Positions 7,727 through 17,600 of a DNA stretch of 64,000 bases are shown one piece after another; positions within the stretch are counted from its first letter, which is position 1; each line of letters opens with the position of its first letter. The position numbers were made by a program, and so were the translations under genes. The DNA is taken from the NCBI RefSeq assembly GCF_000737245.1, contig NZ_JPQU01000067.1, positions 158,354 through 222,353 of the forward strand, written 5' to 3'. Below the pieces are notes generated by a model that saw only the letters and a program-made list of their open reading frames with translations, was not told the DNA's origin and searched no databases. This DNA comes from Pseudomonas syringae. Lineage in GTDB: Bacteria > Pseudomonadota > Gammaproteobacteria > Pseudomonadales > Pseudomonadaceae.

Positions 7727-9049
7727 ATGACGACGACTTCTGCCGTTCATGAGAATGAACTTGCTCAGGCCAGACCGGCCAATTCCGCGACCCGCGTTGC
7801 TACCGCCAGCTTCATCGGCACCGCCATCGAGTTCTACGATTTTTATGTCTATGCCACCGCTGCCGCTCTGGTGATCGGCCCGGTATTTTTCCCACAGACC
7901 TCCGGCACGGCACAGATGCTGTCGGCGTTTCTGACGTTCGGCATTGCCTTCCTTGCCCGGCCACTAGGCTCGGCACTGTTTGGTCATTTCGGCGATCGTA
8001 TCGGGCGTAAATCTACGCTGGTGGCGTCCTTGCTGCTGATGGGCGTGTGCACCACGCTGATTGGCGTCCTGCCGGGCTACGCAACCATCGGTGCCTGGGC
8101 GCCCATACTGCTTTGCGTGCTGCGGTTTGGCCAAGGCCTGGGGCTGGGCGGCGAATGGGGCGGCGCGGCTTTACTCGCCACGGAAAACGCCCCGAAAGGC
8201 AAGCGAGCCTGGTTCGGCATGTTTCCACAACTCGGCCCCTCCATCGGCTTCCTGGCCGCCAATGGTCTGTTCCTGACCCTGGCCATGACTCTGAACGACG
8301 AGCAGTTCCGTTCATGGGGCTGGCGCATTCCGTTTCTGCTCAGCGCGGTCTTGGTGATGGTCGGCCTGTACGTGCGCCTGAAACTTGAAGAAACCCCGAT
8401 CTTCGCCAATGCCATCGCCCGCCACGAACGGGTAAAAATGCCACTGGTGGAGCTGTTCAGCCAGTACTGGGCCCCGATGCTGCTGGGTGCCGCGTCGATG
8501 GTGGTCTGCTACGCGCTGTTTTATATCTCGACGGTGTTTTCCCTGAGCTATGGAGTTTCGACCCTCGGCTACAGTCGCGAGACATTCCTTGCCTTGCTGT
8601 GCTTCGCTGTGCTGTTCATGGCTGCAGCAACGCCACTTGCCGCCTGGGCCAGCGACCGATTCGGTCGGCGCCCGGTGCTGATTGTGGGCGGCGTGCTGGC
8701 GATTCTTTCCGGATTCACCATGGAACCCTTGCTGACCCACGGTACGACCTGGGCCGTAGCGCTGTTTCTGTGTATCGAGCTGTTCCTGATGGGCGTGACC
8801 TTCGCGCCGATGGGCGCCATGCTGCCAGAGCTGTTCCCCACCCGGGTTCGCTATACCGGAGCGTCAGCGGCATACAATCTGGGAGGCATCGTCGGAGCTT
8901 CGGTTGCACCCTTCTTCGCTCAGAAGCTGGTAGCGATGGGCGGCTTGAGCTGGGTTGGAGGGTATGTATCGGCAGCTGCGCTGATTAGCGTGATTGCTGT
9001 GCTGTGCCTGAAGGAGACACGCGACGCGGATCTGGACAAAATCACATAA
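7727..9049 (+). CDS. MFS transporter of the metabolite:H+ symporter (MHS) family
   Basis: Inner-membrane carrier of 440 residues with twelve predicted membrane segments. The MHS-type signature is clear: SFIGTAIEFYDFYVYATAAA at 28-47, the loop motif GHFGDRIGRKS at 86-96 and RFGQGLGLGGEWGGAALL near 133-150. This family imports organic acids, shikimate, citrate, proline, betaine or similar solutes with protons; the substrate cannot be told from sequence. The ATG at 7727 follows TCAGGA. It is a single-gene unit with its own promoter, a long leader and two hairpins downstream. Confidence 0.85.
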   Translation: MTTTSAVHENELAQARPANSATRVATASFIGTAIEFYDFYVYATAAALVIGPVFFPQTSGTAQMLSAFLTFGIAFLARPLGSALFGHFGDRIGRKSTLVASLLLMGVCTTLIGVLPGYATIGAWAPILLCVLRFGQGLGLGGEWGGAALLATENAPKGKRAWFGMFPQLGPSIGFLAANGLFLTLAMTLNDEQFRSWGWRIPFLLSAVLVMVGLYVRLKLEETPIFANAIARHERVKMPLVELFSQYWAPMLLGAASMVVCYALFYISTVFSLSYGVSTLGYSRETFLALLCFAVLFMAAATPLAAWASDRFGRRPVLIVGGVLAILSGFTMEPLLTHGTTWAVALFLCIELFLMGVTFAPMGAMLPELFPTRVRYTGASAAYNLGGIVGASVAPFFAQKLVAMGGLSWVGGYVSAAALISVIAVLCLKETRDADLDKIT

Positions 9050-9058
9050 ACCTAGCGC

Positions 9059-9104
9059 GTGTCACTTTGTTGACACCCGACCAGTATTTAACACCACTGG
9101 TCGG
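9059..9104 (+). terminator. Double hairpin after the MFS transporter
   Basis: Two adjacent inverted repeats, GTGTCA/TGACAC at 9059-9076 and CCGACCAGT/ACTGGTCGG at 9077-9104, begin 10 bases after the stop codon. There is no T-run. The remaining gap to 9300 shows nothing else that I can support. Confidence 0.45.
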
Positions 9105-9300
9105 CCAACCTACTAATAAAGCTACCATTGGTCATCGCCAATCACGGAGATGACTATCCTCAAATCGTCGGGGAATTTCTGAAATACCGAGCAACGATCA
9201 ATTGCCTTGGTGCCTGACTGTCTTCATGACAATGAAAGCCTTGTAGCAGTCCACACCATGAGCAAACCGGTCTGATCATCAACGGTCTTTCAGGAAGCAC

Positions 9301-10020
9301 ATGGACAGCACACTCGGCGTCATGCAGCCTTACTTTTTCCCCTACCTTGGGTACTTTCAACTGATCGCTTCAGTAAAACGCGGAGTGATCTTTGACACCG
9401 CGCAGTACTGCCGCAAGAGTTGGATGAACCGCAACCGGATACTCGATGGCAAAGGCGGCTGGCAGTACATCAGTGTCCCGGTAAGTGCCAGCCTTGGGAC
9501 CTCTATCCAGTCCACAACTGTGATTGACCCCCCTGCAGCGCTGCAACGAATCCTGGGCCAGCTAGAGCACTATCGCGGCAAGGCGCCGTTCTACAAACCC
9601 GTGCGAGAATTGGCCAGAACCGCGTTCGCGTCATTTACGGAGGGCGGGCTTGGCGGGTTGAACACCCAAACTATCAGAGCCACTTGCGATTACATGGGCC
9701 TGAATTTCAGCTGGGCGCCATATTCAGAAATGGAACTCCAGCTACCACCCATTCAGCACCCCGGCCAGTGGGCACTGGAGATCAGTAGCAAACTGGGGGC
9801 GAGTAGTTACATCAATGCTTCCGGTGGGCGGGATATCTTCGTTGCCAGCGAGTGGCAGCAACGAGGGATAGAACTGCGTTTTATGGATCTGTCGACTTAC
9901 GCCTATGACACCTTGCCTTACGCTTTCATCGCAAACCTGTCGATCCTCGACGTACTGATGTGGAACCCGCCGGGCGACGTGATCACTTACATTCGTGAAA
10001 ACACCCGAACAGCCCGCTGA
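9301..10020 (+). CDS. WbqC-like family protein
   Basis: Cytoplasmic protein of 239 residues with the WbqC hallmark MQPYFFPYLGYFQLI near the N-terminus (about 8-22), DTAQYCRKSWMNRNRI (about 37-52) and IQHPGQWALEISSKLGASSYINASGG. WbqC-like proteins are often encoded in surface-polysaccharide or modified-sugar loci, but their reaction is not established. The ATG at 9301 is preceded by CAGGAAGC. Unlike most family members it stands alone, with no glycosyltransferases beside it, so its partner genes would be elsewhere. Confidence 0.8.
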   Translation: MDSTLGVMQPYFFPYLGYFQLIASVKRGVIFDTAQYCRKSWMNRNRILDGKGGWQYISVPVSASLGTSIQSTTVIDPPAALQRILGQLEHYRGKAPFYKPVRELARTAFASFTEGGLGGLNTQTIRATCDYMGLNFSWAPYSEMELQLPPIQHPGQWALEISSKLGASSYINASGGRDIFVASEWQQRGIELRFMDLSTYAYDTLPYAFIANLSILDVLMWNPPGDVITYIRENTRTAR

Positions 10021-10073
10021 ACTACCCAACCACGGTTACCGAAGGGCAACCGTGGCGAGAGTATGGGGCGTGC

Positions 10074-11255
10074 TTACAGCTGAACTTTTACCGCACGTGA
10101 AGCGCGGGTCGCCTTGGCACGTGCAGCTTCGATCGATTCGTCACGCGCCAGGGCAACACCCATGCGGCGCTGGCCGTTGACTTCAGGCTTGCCGAACAGG
10201 CGCAGCGCGGTATCAGGCTCGCTCAGGGCCTGACCCAAATTGGCAAAGGTGGTCTGGGTAGACTGGCCTTCTACCAGAATGACTGCCGATGCCGAGGGCC
10301 CGAACTGGCGGATCAACGGAATTGGCAGCCCCAGAATCGCTCGGGCATGCAGTGCAAACTGCGAAAGGTCTTGAGAAATCAGGGTCACCAGGCCGGTGTC
10401 GTGCGGGCGCGGCGAGACTTCGCTGAACCAGACTTGATCGCCCTTGATGAACAACTCGACACCAAACAGACCACGACCACCCAACGCCTCAGTCACCGCC
10501 TTGGCCACGCGCTCTGATTCAGCCAGGGCAATCGGGCTCATGGCTTGCGGCTGCCAGGATTCCTGATAGTCGCCCTTCTCCTGACGGTGGCCCACAGGGG
10601 CGCAGAACGTCGTGCCGCCCTCATGACGCACGGTCAGCAAGGTAATTTCGTATTCGAAGTCTATGAAACCTTCGATGATGACTCGACCTTTACCTGCGCG
10701 GCCGCCTTCCTGGGCGTAATCCCAGGCCGTTTTCACGTCGTCAGCGGTGCGCAGCAGGCTCTGGCCTTTGCCCGAAGAACTCATCACCGGCTTGACCACG
10801 CAAGGGAAGCCCAGGTCTTCCACGGCCTTGCTGTAGTCTTCGAAGGTATCGGCGAAATGGTAAGGCGAGGTCGGCAGGTCCAGCTCTTCAGCGGCCAGAC
10901 GGCGTATACCTTCGCGGTTCATGGTCAGCTGTGTCGCGCGGGCGGTCGGGATCACTGTGAAGCCTTCGGCCTCCAGCTCAACCAGAGTGGCGGTGGCGAT
11001 AGCCTCGATTTCCGGCACGATGTAGTGCGGCTTCTCTGCTTCGATGACGGCCCGCAGTGCGGCACCGTCAAGCATGTTGATTACATGGCTGCGGTGGGCG
11101 ACCTGCATTGCTGGCGCATTGGCATAACGATCAACAGCGATCACTTCAACGCCCAGGCGCTGCAGTTCGATCACGACTTCCTTGCCCAGCTCGCCGCAAC
11201 CGCAGAGCAATACTCGGGTCGCGATAGGCGACAGTGGAGTTCCGATTTGAGTCAT
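10074..11255 (-). CDS. purT: Formate-dependent phosphoribosylglycinamide formyltransferase PurT
   Basis: ATP-grasp enzyme that makes formyl-GAR from GAR, formate and ATP, the folate-independent route for step three of purine synthesis. The protein has 393 residues, matching the family. Features include the N-terminal nucleotide fold VLLCGCGELGKEVVIE, the ATP-grasp core with FPCVVKPVMSSSGKGQSLL, GGRGLFGVELFIKGD and SEVSPRPHDTGLVTL, and the C-terminal RLFGKPEVNGQRRMGVALA. The ATG at 11253-11255 follows a GAGG site; an upstream in-frame start at 11330 adds a low-complexity extension and was rejected. Confidence 0.95.
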   Translation of the reverse strand: MTQIGTPLSPIATRVLLCGCGELGKEVVIELQRLGVEVIAVDRYANAPAMQVAHRSHVINMLDGAALRAVIEAEKPHYIVPEIEAIATATLVELEAEGFTVIPTARATQLTMNREGIRRLAAEELDLPTSPYHFADTFEDYSKAVEDLGFPCVVKPVMSSSGKGQSLLRTADDVKTAWDYAQEGGRAGKGRVIIEGFIDFEYEITLLTVRHEGGTTFCAPVGHRQEKGDYQESWQPQAMSPIALAESERVAKAVTEALGGRGLFGVELFIKGDQVWFSEVSPRPHDTGLVTLISQDLSQFALHARAILGLPIPLIRQFGPSASAVILVEGQSTQTTFANLGQALSEPDTALRLFGKPEVNGQRRMGVALARDESIEAARAKATRASRAVKVQL

Positions 11256-11354
11256 GTCAGGTCCTCGTGGAGCAGATATCGAGGGCAGCCCGCCAGTGTG
11301 CGAGCGACCGCTGTGGGGAAAGGCGCGCAATTTACCACGAAGCCCGACAAATTC

Positions 11355-11822
11355 TCAGCCTGCGCAAGCGTTCTTGCGTGCTCGCCAGACCATGATCAGC
11401 CAGACGGCGGTCACACCGGCAAACTTGGAGAGTAACGCGGTCAGGATCACGGGCGTGGTCAGCGCGTCGATCAGCCCGAAAAAGATGAACGTATCGACCG
11501 GAATACTCAACGCCGAGCTGAGCCACAGCCGGTCGTGCAACGGGCGCTTGGTGATGGTGAAGACCAGCCAGTCGATACACTCCGAGACAGCGAAAGCGGT
11601 GGCACTGGCCAGGGCGATGGTCGGATCGGAGGTCACATAAGACAACACCAGTGCCGCCAGCATGGCGATGATAGCGCCGTGACCGAAACGGGTTTGCACC
11701 ATGTCGCGCAATACAAACACCAAGCCTCCCCACGCCGACCAGATGACATCCAGATGAGGGGCGGTGGAAAACGCAAAATTGATCAGCACAACGCTGCTGA
11801 TATAAGCGATCAGGAAGAGCAT
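11355..11822 (-). CDS. VUT (QueT/YhhQ-like) family membrane transporter
   Basis: Hydrophobic protein of 155 residues with about five membrane segments. The family pattern is visible: RDMVQTRFGHG, ASATAFAVSECIDWLVFTI and SSALSIPVDTFIFFGLI, matching the VUT/YhhQ group of putative vitamin or queuosine-precursor (preQ0) transporters. It is shorter than E. coli YhhQ (about 220 residues), though short forms exist. The presence of queA and tgt near 60 kb makes a queuosine-precursor role possible but is not evidence. No strong ribosome binding site precedes the ATG. A long palindromic repeat lies directly upstream. Confidence 0.72.
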   Translation of the reverse strand: MLFLIAYISSVVLINFAFSTAPHLDVIWSAWGGLVFVLRDMVQTRFGHGAIIAMLAALVLSYVTSDPTIALASATAFAVSECIDWLVFTITKRPLHDRLWLSSALSIPVDTFIFFGLIDALTTPVILTALLSKFAGVTAVWLIMVWRARKNACAG

Positions 11823-11873
11823 GGGCGAGGCTTATGTGGCGGGAAAGGTTAGCAATGGTATCAGCAGGTGCAA

Positions 11874-11996
11874 CCCTGTGGGATCGGTGCTTGGTCTGGG
11901 CCGCATCCGGACGATAAGAGCACCGCGATTTTTCAGATGGATCGCCTAAACCTTATCGTCCGGATGCGCCCCAGACCAAGCACCGCTCCCACAGGG
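11874..11996. repeat. Extended REP-type palindrome, copy A
   Basis: A 123-bp palindrome with 45-bp arms (11874-11918 and 11952-11996) that match at 43 of 45 positions. The arms carry GTGGGAGCGGTGCTTGG at the outside and CGCATCCGGACGATAAG inside. The same layout occurs at 37889-38004. The outer part resembles the REP at 30541. It lies between a DUF1289 gene and the VUT gene, both on the minus strand, so it separates them and would fold strongly in RNA. Confidence 0.85.
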
Positions 11997-12016
11997 GACT
12001 GAGGTGCACCATTCGA

Positions 12017-12214
12017 TCAGGATAGCTTCCACACCAACCCACCCGCCTCGGCACGCTCATGGCAAAGCCTGAGCACCGCACGGCGCTGGTCGTTGTCCAT
12101 GGCATGCCAATCGGTGATTTCCTTGACGGTACGCTGGCAACCCAGGCAGATGTCGGCGTCGTCCAGCGCGCAGATGCTGACGCAGGGTGAAGCGACGCGG
12201 CGTTCGATTTCCAT
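12017..12214 (-). CDS. DUF1289 domain protein
   Basis: Small cytoplasmic protein of 65 residues with the DUF1289 pattern: SPCVSICALDDADICLGCQR places four cysteines at 11, 15, 23 and 26, probably a metal site, followed by TVKEITDWHAMDNDQRRAVL. The ATG at 12212-12214 follows AGGAATAA at proper distance, so it was preferred over an in-frame ATG 39 bases upstream. It lies close downstream of a Nudix hydrolase gene on the same strand. Function unknown; a role in metal or Fe-S binding is only suggested by the cysteines. Confidence 0.8.
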   Translation of the reverse strand: MEIERRVASPCVSICALDDADICLGCQRTVKEITDWHAMDNDQRRAVLRLCHERAEAGGLVWKLS

Positions 12215-12259
12215 CTTTATTCCTGGTTCTTCTTTATGCATTCTGCGATCCATTAACTT

Positions 12260-12856
12260 TCAGATCACAAAATGTTCAGGCGGGTGATGGAGGCTGATGT
12301 TGCTGTCATAGAGCACATTGATCAACTCAACAATCATGATCGCCGTCAGCCCCCAGATTTTGAACTCACCGTACCGATAGCTGGGCACATACCAACTGCG
12401 ACCCTGGTAGTCGATACGATGGGTGTGCTCACGCGTGTCCTGACGGAAAAACTCCAGGGGCACGCTGAACACAGCGGCGATCTCCGCATCGTTGGGACGA
12501 TACTCAACGAAATCGGGGATCAGCCCCACATAAGGGGTCACTTTTATCCCGTGCTTGGAGATCAGCGGACTGAGCGGACCTACCACCTCGACCAGGCCGG
12601 GTGGCAAGCCTATCTCCTCCTCAGCTTCGCGCAACGCGGTGAATATCAAGTCAAGGTCTTCGGGGTCTCGGCGCCCGCCCGGAAAAGCCACTTCGCCGCC
12701 GTGGGTCGATAGCCCGCTGGCGCGCAGGGTCAGGATCAGCTCCGGTTCGGCACTGCGAGTAATCGGCAGCAAAACCGCAGCCTCTGGAAAACGTCGATCC
12801 GTTTCGAGAGTGCTCGGCGTATGACTGCTTACACGGCGGAGTAGCTCGTCCAGCAT
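12260..12856 (-). CDS. CoA pyrophosphatase-type Nudix hydrolase (NudL-like)
   Basis: Hydrolase of 198 residues. The Nudix box is present as VAFPGGRRDPEDLD then TALREAEEEIGL, with the UPF0035-type spacing seen in NudL/CoA diphosphatases; the REAEEE metal ligands are intact. The C-terminal region WGLTAIMIVELINVL also fits this subgroup. Such enzymes cleave CoA or its derivatives to phosphopantetheine and adenosine 3',5'-bisphosphate. It is 45 bases upstream of the DUF1289 gene on the same strand and probably shares its transcript. Confidence 0.82.
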   Translation of the reverse strand: MLDELLRRVSSHTPSTLETDRRFPEAAVLLPITRSAEPELILTLRASGLSTHGGEVAFPGGRRDPEDLDLIFTALREAEEEIGLPPGLVEVVGPLSPLISKHGIKVTPYVGLIPDFVEYRPNDAEIAAVFSVPLEFFRQDTREHTHRIDYQGRSWYVPSYRYGEFKIWGLTAIMIVELINVLYDSNISLHHPPEHFVI

Positions 12857-13013
12857 GGGAAATCTCGATCTGTTGCCTACCCCGCATCATGCACCAAAGT
12901 GGCGAACTGCCCAACCCCTTGTAGGACAAGCCGACACGATACTCACTCGTCGCTTGCCGAGCCCCTGTCAGGCACGCCAAGATAGCCACTGAATTCAGCA
13001 ATCGAACGACCCC

Positions 13014-13565
13014 ATGAAATTCTGCAGCCAGTGCGGTAATCCGGTCATCCAGAGCATCCCTGAAGGCGATAGCCGTTTGCGCTACGTCTGCGGGCATTGC
13101 CACTTTATTCATTATCAGAACCCGAATATTGTCGCAGGCTGTCTGGCAGTCCTCGATAACAAGGTGCTTTTGTGTCGCCGCGCCATCGAACCGCGCCTGG
13201 GTTTCTGGACCTTGCCTGCCGGTTTCATGGAGAACGGCGAAACCATGGAACAAGCTGCTCGCCGGGAAACCATTGAAGAGGCCTGCGCGACCCTGGGTGA
13301 TCTGGATCTGTACATGCTGGTCGACGTGCCACACATCAATCAGGTCCATGTGTTTTATCGCGGCGAACTGGCCGTCCCTGAATTTGCCGCAGGGGTCGAG
13401 AGCCTGGAAGTGAGTCTTTTCGATGAGGCCGACATTCCATGGTCGGAGCTGGCTTTCATGACGGTGCGCCGTACCCTAGAATGCTTTTTCGCAGATCGGC
13501 GCCAGCAGCTCTATCCTGTGCGCACCGAAGCCCTGCCGCCATCGCGGCCCATTCAAGACACTTAA
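13014..13565 (+). CDS. Zinc-ribbon Nudix hydrolase
   Basis: Protein of 183 residues. An N-terminal zinc ribbon, CSQC (4-7) and CGHC (26-29), is followed by a Nudix domain with the box GFMENGE then ARRETIEEA, starting at Gly70 and ending near Ala90. The final Gly of the consensus is replaced (EEACA). The domain order resembles NADH pyrophosphatase NudC, but the protein is shorter and lacks the NudC N-terminal domain. The substrate is unknown, perhaps a nucleoside diphosphate derivative. Divergent from the NudL-like gene, with 157 bases between them. Confidence 0.82.
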   Translation: MKFCSQCGNPVIQSIPEGDSRLRYVCGHCHFIHYQNPNIVAGCLAVLDNKVLLCRRAIEPRLGFWTLPAGFMENGETMEQAARRETIEEACATLGDLDLYMLVDVPHINQVHVFYRGELAVPEFAAGVESLEVSLFDEADIPWSELAFMTVRRTLECFFADRRQQLYPVRTEALPPSRPIQDT

Positions 13566-13608
13566 TCAGGCCAGCCCATCAAGGCGCCGCTTCAGGGATA
13601 CCGTTTCG

Positions 13609-14172
13609 ATGCGTTGGTTGCTCGCTGCTATGTGCTTGTCATTCATGCCGTTGTCCCAGGCATCTTTCACTCAGACCATTGTTCCCAAGGGCAGCGAGCA
13701 GAAGATCGTCGGCGAAAAGGTGATCAACACCGAAAACATCGCCGATCGCAAGATTGAAAAGGTTCTGGTCCTCAAATCCCAGCGGCAGTTACAGCTGATC
13801 AGCGGTGGCGAAGCCTTGAAGACGTATCGCATTTCTCTGGGCAAGCAACCCAAAGGGACCAAACTCATGGAAGGCGATCAGCGCACGCCGGAAGGGTTTT
13901 ATTGGCTGGACTGGCGCAAGACCAGTACCAACTACAACCTGTCGATGCACATCTCCTACCCCAACGTAGCCGACGCCGAACGCTCGAAACGTGAAGGTGT
14001 AAAACCCGGGAGCATGATCATGATTCACGGCACGCCGGTGGATGAGGAGTATCCGGAGTGGTACTTCCATACCCTGGACTGGACCAACGGCTGCATCGCC
14101 ATGAAGAACAACGATATGCGCGAGGTCTGGGGTCTGGTGAAGGACGGCACGATGATTGAGATCAGGCCGTAG
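13609..14172 (+). CDS. L,D-transpeptidase (YkuD family)
   Basis: Exported protein of 187 residues. A signal peptide (about 1-18, ending SQA) precedes the YkuD catalytic domain (about 48-187). The active-site motif is visible: HGTPVD with His140 and TNGCIAMKN with the nucleophile Cys162. Such enzymes form 3-3 cross-links in peptidoglycan or attach proteins to it. The variant TNGC replaces the more common SHGC. The start is ATG at 13609, 44 bases after the Nudix gene; AGGGA lies upstream. Followed by a REP-type palindrome and a convergent gene. Confidence 0.85.
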   Translation: MRWLLAAMCLSFMPLSQASFTQTIVPKGSEQKIVGEKVINTENIADRKIEKVLVLKSQRQLQLISGGEALKTYRISLGKQPKGTKLMEGDQRTPEGFYWLDWRKTSTNYNLSMHISYPNVADAERSKREGVKPGSMIMIHGTPVDEEYPEWYFHTLDWTNGCIAMKNNDMREVWGLVKDGTMIEIRP

Positions 14173-14200
14173 AAAGAAGGTACTGCTTACATACATCGGA

Positions 14201-14292
14201 CGTGGGACCGGCTTTAGCCGGGAAAGCGGAGTTTCTACCAAAGTAGATGCAGCGGATGTACTTGCCTCTTCCCGGCTAAAGCCGGTCCCACG
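14201..14292. repeat. REP-type palindrome, CCGGCTTTAGCCGG family, copy 1
   Basis: 92-bp element with perfect 23-bp arms (14201-14223 and 14270-14292) of the type CGTGGGACCGGCTTTAGCCG. It sits between two convergent genes, where it may also act as a bidirectional transcription barrier. A second copy is at 54748-54839. Confidence 0.85.
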
Positions 14293-14312
14293 ACATCAAT
14301 CCACCCATTACC

Positions 14313-14624
14313 TTAGAAATCTTCCAGCCGCCAAACCTCATAGGCCGGCGTTTCGTAGGGATGGCTCTGCTTGAGAGCCACCACCACTTGATGAATCAGC
14401 TTGTCAGCCACGACAAGCTCGACCTTCCACTCCTGCACTTGCTCAACCACACCGCCCTGCCCGATAAATGGCTGACTGCCATCCAGCGGACGGAACTGGC
14501 CGTGGCCCAGCACCTGCCATGAACACTGATCGTAAGCACCGATTCGCCCTGCCCCAGCGGCGAATACGGCACTTTTGACCTGCTCTACATGGCTCTCAGG
14601 TACAAAGAACGCCAGCTTGTACAC
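14313..14624 (-). CDS. YqfO/NIF3-like small protein
   Basis: Protein of 103 residues starting MYKLAFFVPESHVEQVKSAV and containing GAGRIGAYDQCSWQVLGHGQF and a C-terminal VVVALKQSHPYETPAYEVW. This is the CutA-like module found inside NIF3/YqfO proteins and as a free-standing protein in pseudomonads. Its role is unknown; the fold suggests ligand or metal binding. It lies 4 bases downstream of purL and may be read from the same transcript. Confidence 0.78.
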   Translation of the reverse strand: MYKLAFFVPESHVEQVKSAVFAAGAGRIGAYDQCSWQVLGHGQFRPLDGSQPFIGQGGVVEQVQEWKVELVVADKLIHQVVVALKQSHPYETPAYEVWRLEDF

Positions 14625-14628
14625 GGTG

Positions 14629-17600
14629 TCAGTTCACCCAGGCACGCGCATTGCGGAACATGCGCATCCACGCACCGTCTTCGTTCCAGTCTTCCGGACG
14701 CCAGGAGTTCTGCACGGCACGGAAAACCCGCTCAGGGTGCGGCATCATGATGGTGACGCGACCGTCGAGGCTGGTCAGGCCGCCGATACCGCGCGGCGAA
14801 CCGTTCGGGTTGGCTGGATAGGCTTCGGTGACTTTGCCGTGATTGTCGACGAAACGCAGGGCTACCGTACCGGACACATCGGCAGCAACCAGTGCTTCAT
14901 CGCTGGCGAACTCGGCGTGACCTTCCCCGTGAGCAATGGCGATCGGCATACGCGAACCGGCCATGCCTTGCAGGAAGATCGACGGCGATTCCTGGACCTG
15001 CACCATGGCGACCCGCGCTTCGAACTGCTCGGAGCGGTTGCGCACAAAGTGAGGCCACAATTCGCTGCCAGGAATGAGTTCGTGCAGGTTGGACAGCATC
15101 TGGCAACCGTTACAAACACCCAGGGTGAAACTGTCCTGACGTTCGAAGAAGCCCTGGAAGGCGTCACGAGCGCGAGCGTTGAACAATGCCGACTTGGCCC
15201 AGCCCTCACCGGCACCCAGTACGTCGCCGTAGGAGAAGCCGCCGCACGCGACCATGCCCTTGAAGTCGTTCAAGTCGACACGACCGGCAAGGATGTCGCT
15301 CATATGAACATCGATTGCGTTGAAACCGGCGCGGTCGAAAGCAGCTGCCATTTCAACCTGACCGTTCACACCCTGCTCACGCAATACTGCGACTTGTGGA
15401 CGCACGCCAGTCTTGATGTAAGGCGCGGCGATGTCTTCGTTGACGTCGAAGCCGAGTTTGACGCTCAGGCCTGGATTGTCTTCTTCCAGCAGCGCATCGA
15501 ATTCCTGATCGGCACATTCGGCGTTATCACGCAGACGCTGGATCTGGTAGCTGGTTTCCGCCCACTGACGTTGCAGCAAACGACGCTGGCCGCCGAACAC
15601 CGGCTCGCCATTGAAGCTGATTGCAACTTCGTCGTTGTTGACCGGCTGACCGATCACCGCAACGCAATCTTCCAGACCGGCAGCGCTGAATTGTGCGAGC
15701 ACGTCCGGAGTGGCGTCCTGACGAACCTGGATAACAGCACCCAGCTCTTCGTTGAACAGAATCGCAGGCAGCTCGGCTGAAGTTTCAGCCAGGCCATCCA
15801 TGTACAGATTCAGACCGCAGTGGCCGGCGAAGGCCATTTCCAGCGCCGTCACCAAAAGACCACCATCGGAACGGTCATGGTAAGCCAGCAGGTGGCCATC
15901 GGCGTTCAGACCCTGAATGACGGCGAAGAACGCCTTCAGGTCTTCAGCGTCGTCAACGTCCGGTGCAACACGTCCGAGCTTGCCGTGAGTCTGGGCAAGA
16001 ATCGAAGCGCCCATGCGGTTCTGACCGCGGCCCAGGTCGATCAGGATCAGGTCGGTAACGCCCTTGTCCATGCGCAGCTCTGGGGTCATCGTCTTGCGGA
16101 TATCAGTTACCGGCGCGAAGCCGGTCACGATCAGCGACAGCGGCGAAGTCACGCTCTTTTCGGTGCCCTCATCGCTCCAGCGGGTTTTCATGGACATGGA
16201 GTCCTTGCCCACTGGAATGGTGATGCCCAGAGCCGGGCATAGCTCCATGCCGACTGCTTTTACGGTGTCGTACAAACGAGCGTCTTCGCCAGGGTGACCG
16301 GCAGCAGACATCCAGTTGGCCGACATCTTGATGTCAGAGAGTTTCTCGATGCGCGAGGCAGCAATGTTGGTCAGAGTCTCACCAATCGCCATACGACCGG
16401 ATGCCGGGGCGTCCAGCAGAGCCAGCGGCGTACGCTCGCCCATGGCCATGGCTTCGCCGGTTTCAACGTCGAAGCTGGTCGCTGTCACGGCCACGTCAGC
16501 CACCGGCACCTGCCAAGGTCCGACCATCTGATCACGAGCAACCAGACCGGTAATGCTGCGGTCACCAATGGTGATCAGGAAGCTTTTGCTGGCAACGGCC
16601 GGGTGATGCAGAACACGTTGCACGCTTTCTTCGATATCCAGCACGCTTGGGTCGAAGTCATCACCCAGCTCGGTTTCGCGATCAGCACTGCGGTGCATAC
16701 GCGGAGCCTTGCCCAGTAGTACTTCCAGCGGCATGTCTACCGGGTTGTTACCGAAGTGACTGTCGGTCACGGTCAGTTGTGGCTCTGCAGTTGCCTCGCC
16801 GACTACCGCGAACGGGCAACGCTCACGCTCGCAGATTTCCTTGAAACGCTCGAAATCCGCAGCACCCACGGCCATCACGTAGCGTTCCTGGGATTCGTTA
16901 CTCCAGATTTCCAGCGGGGCCATGCCCGGTTCGTCGTTTGGCACGTTACGCAGTTCGAAACGGCCACCGCGACCGCCATCGTTCACCAACTCGGGGAAGG
17001 CGTTGGACAAACCACCTGCACCGACGTCGTGGATGAAGCTGATCGGGTTCTTGTCACCCAACTGCCAGCAACGGTCGATGACTTCCTGGCAGCGACGCTC
17101 CATTTCAGGGTTTTCACGCTGAACCGAAGCAAAATCCAGATCGGCAGAGCTGGTACCGGTGGCCATCGACGAAGCTGCACCGCCGCCCAGACCGATCAAC
17201 ATCGCCGGGCCGCCCAGCACGATCAGCTTGGAGCCGACCGTGATTTCGCCTTTCTGCACGTGTTCGGCGCGGATGTTGCCCATACCGCCTGCGAGCATGA
17301 TCGGCTTGTGGTAACCACGAACCTCATCGCCATGCGGGGTGCTGATGGACTGTTCGAACGTACGGAAATAACCGGTCAGTGCCGGACGGCCGAATTCGTT
17401 GTTGAATGCAGCGCCGCCCAACGGGCCTTCAAGCATGATGTCCAGCGCGGTGACGATACGCTCAGGCTTGCCGTAGTTCACTTCCCACGGTTGTTCGAAG
17501 CCGGGAATCTGCAGGTTGGACACGGTGAAGCCGGTCAGGCCTGCCTTTGGCTTGGCACCACGACCGGTTGCGCCTTCGTCGCGAATCTCACCGCCGGAGC

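Noticed and set aside
9110..9300. Possible small gene before the WbqC-like gene
   Set aside because: Short frames exist on both strands but none has a ribosome binding site or recognisable product.
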